Under the pieces are notes generated by a model. The model made no database searches. It saw nothing but the letters and a program-made list of their open reading frames with translations, and was not told the DNA's origin. Below, piece after piece: positions 53,797 to 63,327 of a DNA stretch of 64,000 bases. The position numbers and the translations under genes are program-made. Position 1 is the stretch's first letter, and each line of letters opens with the position of its first letter. Where the stretch lies: contig NZ_PNEO01000012.1 in the NCBI RefSeq assembly GCF_002870125.1, positions 62,001 to 126,000 on the forward strand, read 5' to 3'. This stretch comes from Burkholderia sp. WAC0059 (lineage in GTDB: Bacteria > Pseudomonadota > Gammaproteobacteria > Burkholderiales > Burkholderiaceae).

Positions 53797-54546
53797 ATGT
53801 CCACGCTCGCAGGAAAGATTGCCGTCATTAGCGGCGGCACGACCGGCATCGGCCTCGCGACCGCCCGGCGCTTCGTCGCCGAGGGCGCCCACGTCTTCAT
53901 CTTCGGCCGCCGCCAGGCACCGCTCGACGAAGCCGTCGAACTGATCGGACGCAATGTCACCGCCCTCCAGGCCGACGCCGCGGACCTCGGCGACCTCGAC
54001 CGTATCGCCATGGCAGTCAGGGACGAAAAAGGGAGCGTGGACATCATCGTGTCGAACGCGGCCCTGGTGGAGCAGGCCTCGATCGAGACCCTCACGCCCG
54101 ATCATTTCGACAGGACGTTCAACCTCAACGCTCGCGGCCCCGTCTTTCTGGTGCAGAAGCTGCTGCCGCTGATGACCCGGGGCGGGTCGATCGTGCTGGT
54201 CTCGTCGGCCATGCACGTCATGGGCGTTCCTGGCCATACCACCTACGCGGCGACCAAGGCGGCGCTGCGCTCCTACGCCCGCACCTGGGCGGCGGAATTC
54301 AGTGATCGCGACATTCGCGTCAACACGCTCAGCCCCGGCGTCACCGACACCCCGATTCTCGATTCCCAGGTGACGACCCCTGAGGAGCGTAAGGCGCTGG
54401 TGAACATGTACCTGAGCATGATCCCGATCGGTCGACTCGCCCGGCCCGAGGAGATTGCCAACGCGGCGCTTTTCCTCGCGTCGGACCAGAGTTCCTACAT
54501 GACGGGCGCGGATCTGATGGACGACGGCGGCGTCGGCCAGGTCTGA
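53797..54546 (+). CDS. SDR-family oxidoreductase, 249 aa
   Basis: Classical SDR: 'AVISGGTTGIGLATARRFV' for NAD(P) binding, 'IIVSNAALV', Ser in 'VLVSSAMHVMG', catalytic 'YAATKAALRSYA' and the 'PGVTDTPIL' loop. Commonly paired with a LysR of this type. Substrate unknown. Confidence 0.92.
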   Translation: MSTLAGKIAVISGGTTGIGLATARRFVAEGAHVFIFGRRQAPLDEAVELIGRNVTALQADAADLGDLDRIAMAVRDEKGSVDIIVSNAALVEQASIETLTPDHFDRTFNLNARGPVFLVQKLLPLMTRGGSIVLVSSAMHVMGVPGHTTYAATKAALRSYARTWAAEFSDRDIRVNTLSPGVTDTPILDSQVTTPEERKALVNMYLSMIPIGRLARPEEIANAALFLASDQSSYMTGADLMDDGGVGQV

Positions 54547-54637
54547 ACCCGGAAAGCGCCGTGCCGGATTCTTCACGGCGCGATGGCCCCGCCCGCCCCG
54601 GCACGCGCCGACCGGCGAACCCGCGCCGGGCACCGCC

Positions 54638-55987
54638 TCAACGCCCCCGCGCCGCCACCGACCGTGCCATGACCGCTGCCGCGCCGAGATAGTTCGCCGG
54701 ATCCGTGAGCGAGCGCAGTTGCGCGTCGTTGAGCCGCTGCGTGATCGCCTCGTTCTTCGAGAGCACGTCGTACAGGCTCTGCCCGTTTTCGATCGCCACG
54801 CGGCACGCGTCGTACACGACGTCGTGCGCATGCTGCCGCCCGAGCGCGGGCGCAAGGCCCATCATCACCGCTTCCGCGACGATCAGCCCGCCCGTCAGGT
54901 CGAGATTGCGCCGCATCCGCGCCGCGTCGACGTGCAGCCCGCCCAGCATGAAGCCGGCCTGGAACAGCGCGCTCGACGCGAGCAGGAAGCTCTCGGGCAC
55001 GGCGCTCCATTCGAGATGCCACGGCCCCGTGGCGCGCTCGAAGTCGTGCATCATGCCGTCGAGCATCAGGGCCGAGCGCTCGCGCAGCATCTTCGCGGCC
55101 GCGAAAATCAGTTCGCTCGAGATCGGGTTGCGCTTTTGCGGCATCGTCGAACTCGCGCCGCGCCCCGGCACGAACGGCTCGGCGACCTCGCCGAATTCCG
55201 ACGCGGCCATCATCATCACGTCGAGCGCGATCTTGCCGAGCGAGCCGCCGATGGCCGCGAGCAAACCGACGAGCTCGCACAACCCGTCGCGCGCGACGTG
55301 CCACGTGATCTCCGGATCGGCGAGGCCCAATTCCGAGGCGAACAGCGCGCGTGTCTTCAGCGCGCGCGCCGGATCGCCGAGCGAGGCCAGCGTGCCCGCC
55401 GCGCCGCCGAACTGCGCAAGCAGCGCGCGCGCCTTCGCCTGCCGCAGCCGCTCGGCGTGCCGGTTCAGCGACGACAGCCAGACGGCGGCGCGAAAGCCGA
55501 ACGTGACCGGCAGCGCATGCTGCAAATGCGTGCGGCCGGCGGTGACCGTGTCCGCGTGACGGTCGGCGAGCGCGCGCAGCGTCTCGCGCACTTCGTCGAG
55601 CTGACGCTCGATCACGGCCACGCCGCGCGCGCATTGCAGCATCGTCGCCGTATCCATGATGTCCTGGGTCGTCGCGCCCCAGTGCAGATAGCGCCCCGCG
55701 TCGCCGCACATCTCGCTGACCTGCCTGACGAGCGGCAGGATCGGATAGCCGACGATCTCGGTTTCCTTGCGCAGCGTCTCGAGATCGAGACCGCCGAACG
55801 AGGCGCGCCCGGTGATGTCCCGCGCCGCCTCGGCCGGGATCAGCCCGGCCTTCGCCTGGGCGCGGGCCAGCGCGGTTTCGGCGTCGATGCAGCGCTCGAT
55901 GAACGCGTTGTCGGAGAAAATCTCGCGCATTTCCGCGGTGCCGAACATGTCGCGAAAAAGTGCCGAGTCGAAAACGGTGACAGCCAT
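54638..55987 (-). CDS. PcaB/adenylosuccinate-lyase family protein, 449 aa
   Basis: Fumarase/aspartase superfamily lyase, closest in style to 3-carboxy-cis,cis-muconate cycloisomerase. Catalytic-loop signature 'PGRGASSTMPQKRNPIS' (residues about 275-290) and 'GRTHLQHALPV' with His154. Start 'MAVTVFDSALF' at 55987. Lies 18 nt after the tartrate dehydratase stop, in the same operon. No protocatechuate genes accompany it, so its substrate may belong to the tartrate/hydroxy-acid route rather than to aromatic degradation (inference). Confidence 0.85.
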   Translation of the reverse strand: MAVTVFDSALFRDMFGTAEMREIFSDNAFIERCIDAETALARAQAKAGLIPAEAARDITGRASFGGLDLETLRKETEIVGYPILPLVRQVSEMCGDAGRYLHWGATTQDIMDTATMLQCARGVAVIERQLDEVRETLRALADRHADTVTAGRTHLQHALPVTFGFRAAVWLSSLNRHAERLRQAKARALLAQFGGAAGTLASLGDPARALKTRALFASELGLADPEITWHVARDGLCELVGLLAAIGGSLGKIALDVMMMAASEFGEVAEPFVPGRGASSTMPQKRNPISSELIFAAAKMLRERSALMLDGMMHDFERATGPWHLEWSAVPESFLLASSALFQAGFMLGGLHVDAARMRRNLDLTGGLIVAEAVMMGLAPALGRQHAHDVVYDACRVAIENGQSLYDVLSKNEAITQRLNDAQLRSLTDPANYLGAAAVMARSVAARGR

Positions 55988-56005
55988 GGTTATCCTCAAT
56001 CTCGA

Positions 56006-57172
56006 TCAGTGGGCGATGCGCTCGAGCCAGGGGCGCAGGCCCGCTTTCTCCTCGAGCCCGAAGCCGGGCGCGTCGGTCGGGCGTACGAGCCCGCCGCCGA
56101 CGCCGCAACCGGGCGGATAGCCGCCGAACGGCTGGAACACGCCCGGGTAGGCCTCGCAGCCGCCCAGCTCGAGCCCGACGGCGATGTGCAGGTTGATCAG
56201 ATGGCCGCCGTGCGGAAACGCCTGCGCCCGGCTGAACCCGCAGGACTCGAGCACATCGAGCATGCGCGCGTATTCGGTGAGCCCGTAGGCGAGGCCCGCG
56301 TCCATCTGGAAGACGTCGAGACCGGGCCGCATGCCGCCGAACTGCGCAAGGTTTTTCACGTCCTGCACGGAGAACAGGTTCTCGCCCGTCGCGATGCGTC
56401 CGCGATACGCCTCGGCCACCTGGCGGTTCAGGTCGAAATCGAGCGGATCGCCGATCTCCTCGTACCACCGCAGATCGAACGGCTCGATCGCCTCCGCGTA
56501 GGCCAGCGCGGTGCGCAAATCGAAGCGGCCGTTCGCGTCGACGGCGAGACGCTGCCCCGCCCCCGCCACCGTCAGCGCGGCCTCGATGCGGGCGAGGTCG
56601 GCGTCGAGCGCGGCGCCGCCGATCTTCATCTTGAACGCGTCGAAGCCGAGCTCGCGATAGCCGCGGAACTCGTCGACGAGACGCTGCGTGCTGTCCTCCG
56701 GATAGTAGTAGCCGCCCGCCGCGTAGACGGCCACGCCCTCGGCGCGGCCGCGCCGGCCGAAGTGCCGCGCGATCGTCACGTGAGCAGGCTCGTCGAGCAG
56801 CTTCGCGTTCAGATCCCAGATCGCGAGTTCGAGCGCGCCGGCGGCGGCGGCGCGATCGCCGTGACCGCCCGGCTTCTCGTTGCGCAGCACGACGCTCAAG
56901 ACTTTCTGCGCGTCGAACAGCTTGCCCGACGCGTCGAGCAGCGCGTCGGCAGGCGCCGCGACGAGCCGAGGAATCATGCGATCGACGAGAATGCCGCGCT
57001 GCGCGAACCGGCCGATCGAATCGAACGCGTAGCCCGTCACGGGCCGGCCGTCGCGCACGACGTCGGTCTGGATCGCGACGAGCGAGACGTCGTGCTCGGC
57101 GAAGCTCACGAGCGAATTCGCGATCTGGCCTTCGAGCGGAACGGAAATTTCCCTGGCAGCCTTGATTTTCAT
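56006..57172 (-). CDS. tarD: D(-)-tartrate dehydratase-like enolase-superfamily enzyme
   Basis: 388 aa. Compared with the studied Bradyrhizobium enzyme from memory, all key residues are present with a uniform shift of one: Lys183 in 'FKMKIGG' (general base), metal ligands Asp212 in 'AVDANGRF', Glu238 in 'RWYEEIGD', Glu264 in 'ATGENLFS', and His321 in 'AFPHGGH' (acid). 'EKPGGHGDRAAAAG' and 'AAGGYYYP' match too. It would dehydrate tartrate to oxaloacetate. Upstream is a dicarboxylate carrier. Confidence 0.85.
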   Translation of the reverse strand: MKIKAAREISVPLEGQIANSLVSFAEHDVSLVAIQTDVVRDGRPVTGYAFDSIGRFAQRGILVDRMIPRLVAAPADALLDASGKLFDAQKVLSVVLRNEKPGGHGDRAAAAGALELAIWDLNAKLLDEPAHVTIARHFGRRGRAEGVAVYAAGGYYYPEDSTQRLVDEFRGYRELGFDAFKMKIGGAALDADLARIEAALTVAGAGQRLAVDANGRFDLRTALAYAEAIEPFDLRWYEEIGDPLDFDLNRQVAEAYRGRIATGENLFSVQDVKNLAQFGGMRPGLDVFQMDAGLAYGLTEYARMLDVLESCGFSRAQAFPHGGHLINLHIAVGLELGGCEAYPGVFQPFGGYPPGCGVGGGLVRPTDAPGFGLEEKAGLRPWLERIAH

Positions 57173-57213
57173 GATGTGTCTTCCCTGATTGATGCCGCGC
57201 CGTGCCGGGCCGG

Positions 57214-58557
57214 CTAGATGACCTTGCCGGGCGCGGTGCCGAACACGCGCCGGTATTCGTCGCGCGCGGCCTCTTCGTTGAATTCCCCGGTCGACTTCGC
57301 GATGACGAGCGTCGCCACGCTATTGCCGATCGAGTTGCAGATCGACACCGCCTGCGACGTGAAGCGATTGATGCCGAACAGGATCGGCAGGCCTTCGACG
57401 GGCAGCATGCCGGAGGCCGTCACCGTCGCCGCGAACACGATGAAGGTGCCGCCCGAAACGGTCGCGGCCCCCTTCGAGGTGACGAGCATCAGCACCAGCA
57501 GGCCGAGCTGCTGATGCAGGCTCAGCGGCACGCCGTAGGCGTTGGCGAGGAACATCACGCACAGCGACATGTAGACGGCCGTGCCGTCCAGATTGAACGC
57601 ATAGCCCGTCGGCAGCACGAGGCCCGTCGCCTGGCGCGAGCAGCCGAGCCGCTCCAGCTTCTCGAACAGGCGCGGCAGCGCGCTTTCCGAGGAGGCCGTG
57701 GCGAACAGCAGGAAAATTTCGTCGCGGAAATAGCGCAGAAAGCGAAAGACGCTGAACCCGGACAGACGCAGCACGATGCCGAGCACGACGACGAGGAAAA
57801 ACGCGAGCGACAGATACATCACGACGAGCAGATAGCCGAGCGAGATCACCGCGTTCATGCCGCTGCTGCCGATCGCGAAGGCGATGGAGCCGAACGCGCC
57901 GAACGGCGCGAACTTCATGATCACGTCGACGAACTTGAAGAAGCATTCCGAGGCGCGCGTGAGCGCGCGCTCGACGCTCGCGCGCTGCTCGCCCCTGAGC
58001 ATCAGCACGGCTGCGCCGAAGCCGATCGCGATGACGAGCACCTGCAGCATCGAGCCGTTGGCGAACGCGCCGACGAAGTTGTCGGGAAAGAGCGTCAGCA
58101 GGAAATGCCCGACCGACATCGGCGCGACCTTGCCGTACTGCGCGTGCGCAGCGGCCGCCGCGGCCGCGTCGGAGCGCAGGTGCATGCCCGCGCCGACGCC
58201 CGAGAGATTCGCGACGACGAGACTCAGCGCCAGCGCGACGGTCGAGAGCACTTCGAAATAGATCAGCGCGCGCAGGCCGATGCGTCCCACGTTCTTCAGG
58301 TCGCCCGCGGCCGCGATGCCGAGCACGACGTTCAGGAACACCAGCGGCGCGACGACCATCCTGATGAGCCGCAGAAAGATGTCGCCGAGCACCTTCATCT
58401 CGAGCGCGAGCTTCGGCGCGATGAAGCCGAGCGCGACGCCCGCCACGATGCCGGCCACGATCTGCACGCCGAGCCGCGCATAGAACGGCGGGCGCCGACT
58501 CGCGTGCGGCTGCGGCGGGGCGTTCGCCTCGTCGACGGATTGGGTATGAACAGCCAT
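57214..58557 (-). CDS. dctA: Dicarboxylate/proton symporter, DctA family
   Basis: 447 aa with the DAACS fold: about eight membrane segments, 'LATASSESALPRLFEKLE' (serine-rich HP1 motif), 'LPTGYAFNLDGTAVY' and 'TSKGAATVSGGTFIV' (HP2). Carries C4-dicarboxylates; in front of tarD its natural cargo may be tartrate (inference). First gene of the operon, controlled by the divergent GntR. Confidence 0.92.
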   Translation of the reverse strand: MAVHTQSVDEANAPPQPHASRRPPFYARLGVQIVAGIVAGVALGFIAPKLALEMKVLGDIFLRLIRMVVAPLVFLNVVLGIAAAGDLKNVGRIGLRALIYFEVLSTVALALSLVVANLSGVGAGMHLRSDAAAAAAAHAQYGKVAPMSVGHFLLTLFPDNFVGAFANGSMLQVLVIAIGFGAAVLMLRGEQRASVERALTRASECFFKFVDVIMKFAPFGAFGSIAFAIGSSGMNAVISLGYLLVVMYLSLAFFLVVVLGIVLRLSGFSVFRFLRYFRDEIFLLFATASSESALPRLFEKLERLGCSRQATGLVLPTGYAFNLDGTAVYMSLCVMFLANAYGVPLSLHQQLGLLVLMLVTSKGAATVSGGTFIVFAATVTASGMLPVEGLPILFGINRFTSQAVSICNSIGNSVATLVIAKSTGEFNEEAARDEYRRVFGTAPGKVI

Positions 58558-58617
58558 CGGTGTCTCCTCGCGTGACGGTCAACGGTCCGGAAAGCGCGCG
58601 GACCTTGCTTCAAATAT

Positions 58618-58644
58618 GTCCGTACATTTTTAATATGTACGGAC
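58618..58644. promoter_or_regulatory. GntR-type operator between dctA and its regulator
   Basis: Perfect 10-bp arms GTCCGTACAT and ATGTACGGAC around a 7-bp AT-rich spacer. Sits 60-87 nt upstream of dctA and about 170 nt upstream of the GntR start, where it could govern both directions. Confidence 0.75.
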
Positions 58645-58814
58645 TATATTGATCAAGGTGACGGGCCGTCAACCTCGGGTTAACCCGTCGGCGGACGACG
58701 GACGCGGTTCACGCGGCTTGGCAACGGCCGTGCCTAACCGCTAGGATGGCGGCGCCCGGCTCCGGGAACGCCGGGGCACGGCGCCGGCAAGAACCAGGCA
58801 GGGGAAACGCAGAC

Positions 58815-59543
58815 ATGAAACCGCGATACGCCGAACTGGCGGAGCAGTTGATACAGGCCATCGGCGACGGGACGTTCGAAGTGGGCGGCACGCTGCCGAG
58901 CGAACTCGAACTGTCCGGGCAGTACGGCGTGAGCCGTGCGACCGTGCGTTCGGCGCTCGAGAAGGTCCAGGCGCTCGGGCTCATCTCGCGGCGCAAGCGC
59001 GCGGGCATCCGCGTCGAGGCGGCGAAGCCGCGCGTCGCGTTCGAGCAGTCGATGTCGAACGTGGAAGACCTGATGCAGTTCGCCGTCGTCACCGAGCGGC
59101 ATGTGCAGGCGGTGAGCGAGATCGCCGCGAACCCGTCGCTAGCCGCCCAGCTCGGCGTCGCGGCCGGCTCGCGCTGGCTGCGCGTCGAACTCTTGCGCGT
59201 CGATCCGGCCAAGCCCGACGCGCCGATCTGCTGGACCGACGTCTATCTCGACCCCACGGTCGGCGCGGGCATCCGGCGCGAACTGCGCAAGAGCTCCGGC
59301 CTCATCTGCGAGATGGTGGAGGCGCGCTTCGGCCGGCACGCCCAGGAGGTCCGCCAGGAGATTCGCGCGATCGGCGTGCCGGCGAGGCTGGCCGGGCCGC
59401 TCGCCGCGCAGGCCGAAAGCCACGCGCTCGAAATCACGCGCCACTACCTCGACGACACGGGCACGATGTTCGAGGCCACGGTCAGCGTATTTCCGGCCGA
59501 GCGGTTCACCTACGCCTTCCAGTTGCGGCGCCAGAAACGCTGA
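58815..59543 (+). CDS. GntR-family (HutC subfamily) regulator, 242 aa
   Basis: N-terminal winged helix ('AELAEQLIQAIGDGTFEVGG', 'YGVSRATVRSALEKVQALGL') and a UTRA ligand-binding domain ('AAGSRWLRVELLRVDPAKP', 'SHALEITRHYLDDTGTMFEA'). The ligand is probably tartrate or a derived acid. Divergent from dctA-tarD-lyase. Confidence 0.9.
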   Translation: MKPRYAELAEQLIQAIGDGTFEVGGTLPSELELSGQYGVSRATVRSALEKVQALGLISRRKRAGIRVEAAKPRVAFEQSMSNVEDLMQFAVVTERHVQAVSEIAANPSLAAQLGVAAGSRWLRVELLRVDPAKPDAPICWTDVYLDPTVGAGIRRELRKSSGLICEMVEARFGRHAQEVRQEIRAIGVPARLAGPLAAQAESHALEITRHYLDDTGTMFEATVSVFPAERFTYAFQLRRQKR

Positions 59544-59582
59544 CGGCCACGCGCCGCCCGCACCCCGTGCGGCCTCATGCGT

Positions 59583-59996
59583 TCATGCACTCACGCGCCG
59601 CGCGTCGTACCGGCACTGCGCGCGCAGCACGTCCTCGATGTGGACTTCGGCCCACGACGCCAGCGGGTCGATGATCTCCGCCAGCGTGCGGCCAAGTTCC
59701 GTCAGCGAATACTCGACCGTGACGGGGACGGTCGGAAAGGCATGGCGGTCGACCAGGCCGTCGCGCTCGAGCTTCTGGAGCGTCTGGCTCAGCGCCTTTT
59801 GCGAGATGCCCTCGATCTCGCGCCGGAGCTGGTTGAAACGGCGCGGCTGCGCCCGCAGGATCTTCACGATCAGCAGGGACCACTTGTCGGCCAGCCGGTC
59901 GAACACGAGCCGCGCCGGACAGCCCTTCATGTAGACGTTGTAGCAGTCGGCCGTCTGCGCCGACGGGTCGGCGGCGGGCTGCGTCGCGATATCCAC
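59583..59996 (-). CDS. HxlR-family regulator, 137 aa
   Basis: GTG start at 59996 after AAAGGAGAG. HxlR winged helix: 'CPARLVFDRLADKWSLLIVK', 'RFNQLRREIEGISQKALSQT' and 'EYSLTELGRTL'. The Cys early in 'DCYNVYMKGCP' is typical of redox- or quinone-sensing members. Divergent from the flavodoxin-like gene, its likely target. Confidence 0.92.
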   Translation of the reverse strand: MDIATQPAADPSAQTADCYNVYMKGCPARLVFDRLADKWSLLIVKILRAQPRRFNQLRREIEGISQKALSQTLQKLERDGLVDRHAFPTVPVTVEYSLTELGRTLAEIIDPLASWAEVHIEDVLRAQCRYDARRVSA

Positions 59997-60128
59997 GGTT
60001 TCTCTCCTTTGGCGGTATCACCCGGGTAACCAGATAACCCCGAGGTGACTCCTTGTAGTGCTGGTTTCGAAAATATACTATCCATCCTCGATTCGCGTAT
60101 CCGCGCCATCGACTCACAGGAGGTTTTC

Positions 60129-60683
60129 ATGGCAAAGACTGTCGTTGTGTATTTTTCGGGGTATGGACATACGAAGCGGGCCGCCGAGCAGGCCGCGCAA
60201 GGCGCGGGGGCGGAACTCGTCGAGATCGACGGCGAAGGCAACGTGCCGGAGGCGGCATGGGACACGCTGACGGGCGCCCAGGCGATCATCTTCGGGGCGC
60301 CGACCTACATGGGCTCGGTGCCGTGGCAGTTCAAGAAGTTCGCGGACGCGACGTCGAAGAAGTGGTTCACGCGCGAATGGCAGGACAAGGTGTTCGGCGG
60401 CTTCACGAACAGCGCGAGCTTCAACGGCGACAAGCAGGTCACGCTGATCTTCCTGCAGACGCTCGCCTCGCAGCACGGCGGCATCTGGGTCAGCCTGGGC
60501 CTCGCGCCGTCGAACACGAAGGCGGCCACGCGCGGCGACGTCAACAACCTGGGCGGCTCGGTCGGCGCGCTCGTCCAGTCGCCCGCCGACGCCAGCACCG
60601 AGGAAATTTCGGCAGGCGACCTCGAAACGGTGCGGCTCTACGCTGCGCGCGTGGCGGACGTCGCGAAGCGCCTGCACGGCTGA
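60129..60683 (+). CDS. Flavodoxin-fold NAD(P)H:quinone oxidoreductase-like (WrbA type)
   Basis: 184 aa from the ATG at 60129, with AGGAGG. FMN-binding 'VVVYFSGYGHTKRAAEQAAQ' and 'AIIFGAPTYMGSVPWQFKKF' followed by 'GGFTNSASFNGDKQ'. Two-electron reduction of quinones or nitro compounds is likely. Regulated by the divergent HxlR. A terminator follows at 60710. Confidence 0.88.
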   Translation: MAKTVVVYFSGYGHTKRAAEQAAQGAGAELVEIDGEGNVPEAAWDTLTGAQAIIFGAPTYMGSVPWQFKKFADATSKKWFTREWQDKVFGGFTNSASFNGDKQVTLIFLQTLASQHGGIWVSLGLAPSNTKAATRGDVNNLGGSVGALVQSPADASTEEISAGDLETVRLYAARVADVAKRLHG

Positions 60684-60709
60684 CTTCCGTTCCCAGGCCC
60701 TGGTCCCGC

Positions 60710-60741
60710 GAAAGCCGGCGCGTCCCGACGCGCCGGCTTTC
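60710..60741 (+). terminator. Strong hairpin terminator after the flavodoxin gene
   Basis: 14-bp arms GAAAGCCGGCGCGT and ACGCGCCGGCTTTC around a 4-nt loop, 27 nt after the stop codon. Confidence 0.7.
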
Positions 60742-60767
60742 CCGCCGACCCGATACGGAAAACACAC

Positions 60768-61265
60768 ATGGATAGAAGGCACTGGATCGCGACGGGCCTG
60801 AAGGCGTCGGCGCTCGCGGCTGCCCTGCCGCTGCCCGCGGCGAGCGTCTTCGCGCAGGAAGGCCCCGACGTCGCGACGCGTTTCGCCGCCACCCTCAGTG
60901 CGCACGACCTCGACGCGTTCGCGGCCCTGTTCTCGCCCGATTACGTGAACCATCAGTTCAGCGCCGCGAGCCGACCGCCGGCCGGCATGACGGCCAAAAC
61001 GGCCACCGTGAGCCTGTTTCGCGCGCGCCTCGCGGGCATGCCGGACCTCACGGTGACGGTAGAGAAATCGCTCGTCACGACCGACGGCTGCGCGGCGAGC
61101 TTCATCTACGAAGGCACCCATACCGCGCCCTACATGGGCGTCGCGCCCACCGGCAGACATCTGCGGTTCTCGTCGTGCGACATCTTCAGAGTCGACGACG
61201 GACGGATCGTGGAGCATTGGGGCATGGGCGACATCGCGGGCCTGATGGCGCAACTCAAGGGATGA
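60768..61265 (+). CDS. SnoaL-like (ester cyclase) protein with export signal
   Basis: 165 aa. Residues 1-29 ('MDRRHWIATGLKASALAAAL', 'PLPAASVFA|QE') form a twin-arginine-like signal peptide. The rest is a SnoaL/NTF2-type alpha+beta barrel ('HDLDAFAALFSPDYVNHQF', 'FSSCDIFRVDDGRIVEHWGM'). Members are cyclases or of unknown role; a periplasmic location is unusual but known. Confidence 0.8.
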   Translation: MDRRHWIATGLKASALAAALPLPAASVFAQEGPDVATRFAATLSAHDLDAFAALFSPDYVNHQFSAASRPPAGMTAKTATVSLFRARLAGMPDLTVTVEKSLVTTDGCAASFIYEGTHTAPYMGVAPTGRHLRFSSCDIFRVDDGRIVEHWGMGDIAGLMAQLKG

Positions 61266-61662
61266 CGTTTCAGGATGAGCGCGCGGGATGAACGCGCACG
61301 ACAATAAAACGGAATCCTGATCATTTTCTTGCCGCCGGAATCGGCTCGCCCGAACAACCCGCACGCCAGGACACCCGCCCGGCTCAATCTGCCCGATGCC
61401 CGCCAAGGCATCGGCGGCGCACGCCCCCAATCGCGCCGCGCTCCAATCCCCTCCCGATCGCCCCGCCTGATCCGTTCTGCTCCGCCGCCTATCCCCTCCC
61501 GATAGAACGACCTCGCGCAAGCCGTCGATATCCGGACAGACGGCTCATATGTTTTTCACGATTCGTTGGTTGTCGCGCATCAAAACAGCTCCTACTCTCT
61601 GTGACCTGACAAACCGAGCCTTCGCGGTCCCGATCCCGCCCGTCATCACGGAAGTCCATTCG
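61266..61662. other. 397-nt gap
   Basis: No gene supported. It should hold the promoter of the peptide-transporter operon. An in-frame upstream extension of that gene (from 61549) lacks a ribosome site. Confidence 0.45.
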
Positions 61663-63327
61663 ATGTCCAGAAAACCGTCCGACTCCCCTGCCTCGCCCAC
61701 GCCGCCCAACCCGCGCCGCCGCGCCTTGCTGATCGGCGGCACATTGGTCGGCGCGGGCGCGCTCGCCTACGGCGCGTGGCGCGAGTTCGGCGGAAACGGA
61801 AACGGCGAAACCGCCCCGGCCGGCGGCGCGGCGCTGCAGGCGGACAGCGGCAGGACGCTCGTCATCGGGCAGTATCAGGAGCCGACGGTCTACGACCCGA
61901 ATCATCAGTATTCCTGGGAAACCTATCGCGTAGACCGGCACATCTACGAATCGCTCGTCGCCGAGGATCTCTCGAAGCCGGCCGGCGACGGGCCGCCACC
62001 GCTGATACCGGCCCTGGCGGAGCGCTGGGACGCGAGTCCCGACTCCACCACGTTCACGTTCCACCTGCGTCGCGGCGTGAAATTCCACGATGGCAGCGAT
62101 TTCGACGCCCATGCGGTCGAATTCAACGTCCGCCGCTTTCACGATCCGTCGTTCGAGTACTACGACGTGAAGGCGAATGCGTTCATGAAGATGGTCTACG
62201 GCGACCTGAAGGCCTTCGACGTCGTCGACGACTACACCGTGCGCTACACGTTCGACCATCCGTTCCGCGACTTCCTGCGGATGCTGCCGCAAGGCAATTA
62301 CGTCTCGGGAATCTTCAGTCCGCTCGCGCTGAAAACCTGGGGCCAGGACGGTCTCGCGCAACACCCGACGGGGACCGGACCGTTCCGGTTCGTGACCCGC
62401 GTGCTCGGCGAGAAAACCGAACTCGTGCGCAACGCGCATTACTGGGGCGCGGCCCCGCAGCTCGAACGGATCGTGTTCCGGCCGATCGCCGACGACTCGA
62501 CGCGCGTCGCCGCGCTGCAGTCCGGCGACATCGACATCCTCACGCGCACGCCGGCCGACGCCGTCGACCCGCTGACGGCAAGCGGCTACGCGATACCGGC
62601 CAGCGCGGGCGCCAGCCTGCTCTATCTCGGCTGGAATTTCCACAACCGGTTCGTGCAGCAGTTGCCGGTACGGCAGGCGATCATTCAGGCCATCGATCGC
62701 GAAGGGCTCGCGAAGACGCAGTTCAAGGGCTATGCGACGCCGGCCTACAACATCCTGAACCCCGGCAATGCCGCGTTCGACCCGGCCCAGCGCGACTACC
62801 GCTACGACCCGGACGCGTCGCGCCGCCTGCTGGCCGCGGCCGGCTTCAAGGACGGAGACATCCGCTTCACGATCGCAACGGACGCAGCGAACCAGCCGAC
62901 GATCGAGTGGATTCAGCGCGACCTCGCGAAGGTCGGCATTCACGTCGACATCCTGTCCCAGGAATGGCTCACCTACACGTCGAGCCTGCCCAACATGTCG
63001 CCGCAAATCGGGCTCACCAGCATGGAGTGGGGTTTCGTCACGCCGTACTGGCTGCGCATCGTCTACCAGGGCTACGTGGTGGGACGCGGCGGCGGCGACC
63101 TGCTCGGCCCCGGGCTGCATGCGGCCATCGAAGCCGCCGCGCGCGAGCCGGACGAGCAGAAGGCGCTCGTCGCGTGGAAAGCCGCCAACGCGCTGTTCCA
63201 GCAGCAGGCCGGCGCCGTGCCGCTCATCTCGTTCACGCACTACTTCGCCAGCAGCAGCAAGGTGGCCCGCTTCAACGTGCCCGCGCAGAACTGGTACGAC
63301 CTCGTTCCCGTGTCGCTGTCGACATGA
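61663..63327 (+). CDS. ABC transporter substrate-binding protein, dipeptide/oligopeptide type
   Basis: 554 aa from the ATG at 61663. An N-terminal twin-arginine-like stretch 'NPRRRALLIGGTLVGAG' is followed by the SBP_bac_5 domain: 'TLVIGQYQEPTVYDPNHQYS', 'FTFHLRRGVKFHDGSDFDA', 'GTGPFRFVTRV' and 'VRQAIIQAIDREGL'. Delivers peptides, nickel or other small ligands to a permease encoded immediately downstream (ATGA overlap). Confidence 0.92.
   Translation: MSRKPSDSPASPTPPNPRRRALLIGGTLVGAGALAYGAWREFGGNGNGETAPAGGAALQADSGRTLVIGQYQEPTVYDPNHQYSWETYRVDRHIYESLVAEDLSKPAGDGPPPLIPALAERWDASPDSTTFTFHLRRGVKFHDGSDFDAHAVEFNVRRFHDPSFEYYDVKANAFMKMVYGDLKAFDVVDDYTVRYTFDHPFRDFLRMLPQGNYVSGIFSPLALKTWGQDGLAQHPTGTGPFRFVTRVLGEKTELVRNAHYWGAAPQLERIVFRPIADDSTRVAALQSGDIDILTRTPADAVDPLTASGYAIPASAGASLLYLGWNFHNRFVQQLPVRQAIIQAIDREGLAKTQFKGYATPAYNILNPGNAAFDPAQRDYRYDPDASRRLLAAAGFKDGDIRFTIATDAANQPTIEWIQRDLAKVGIHVDILSQEWLTYTSSLPNMSPQIGLTSMEWGFVTPYWLRIVYQGYVVGRGGGDLLGPGLHAAIEAAAREPDEQKALVAWKAANALFQQQAGAVPLISFTHYFASSSKVARFNVPAQNWYDLVPVSLST

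Noticed and set aside
54573..57217. Very long open frames on the wrong strand (630-830 codons) across the tartrate genes
   Set aside because: Arg/Ala/His-rich shadows of high-GC genes without domains; the opposite strand carries clear enzyme families.
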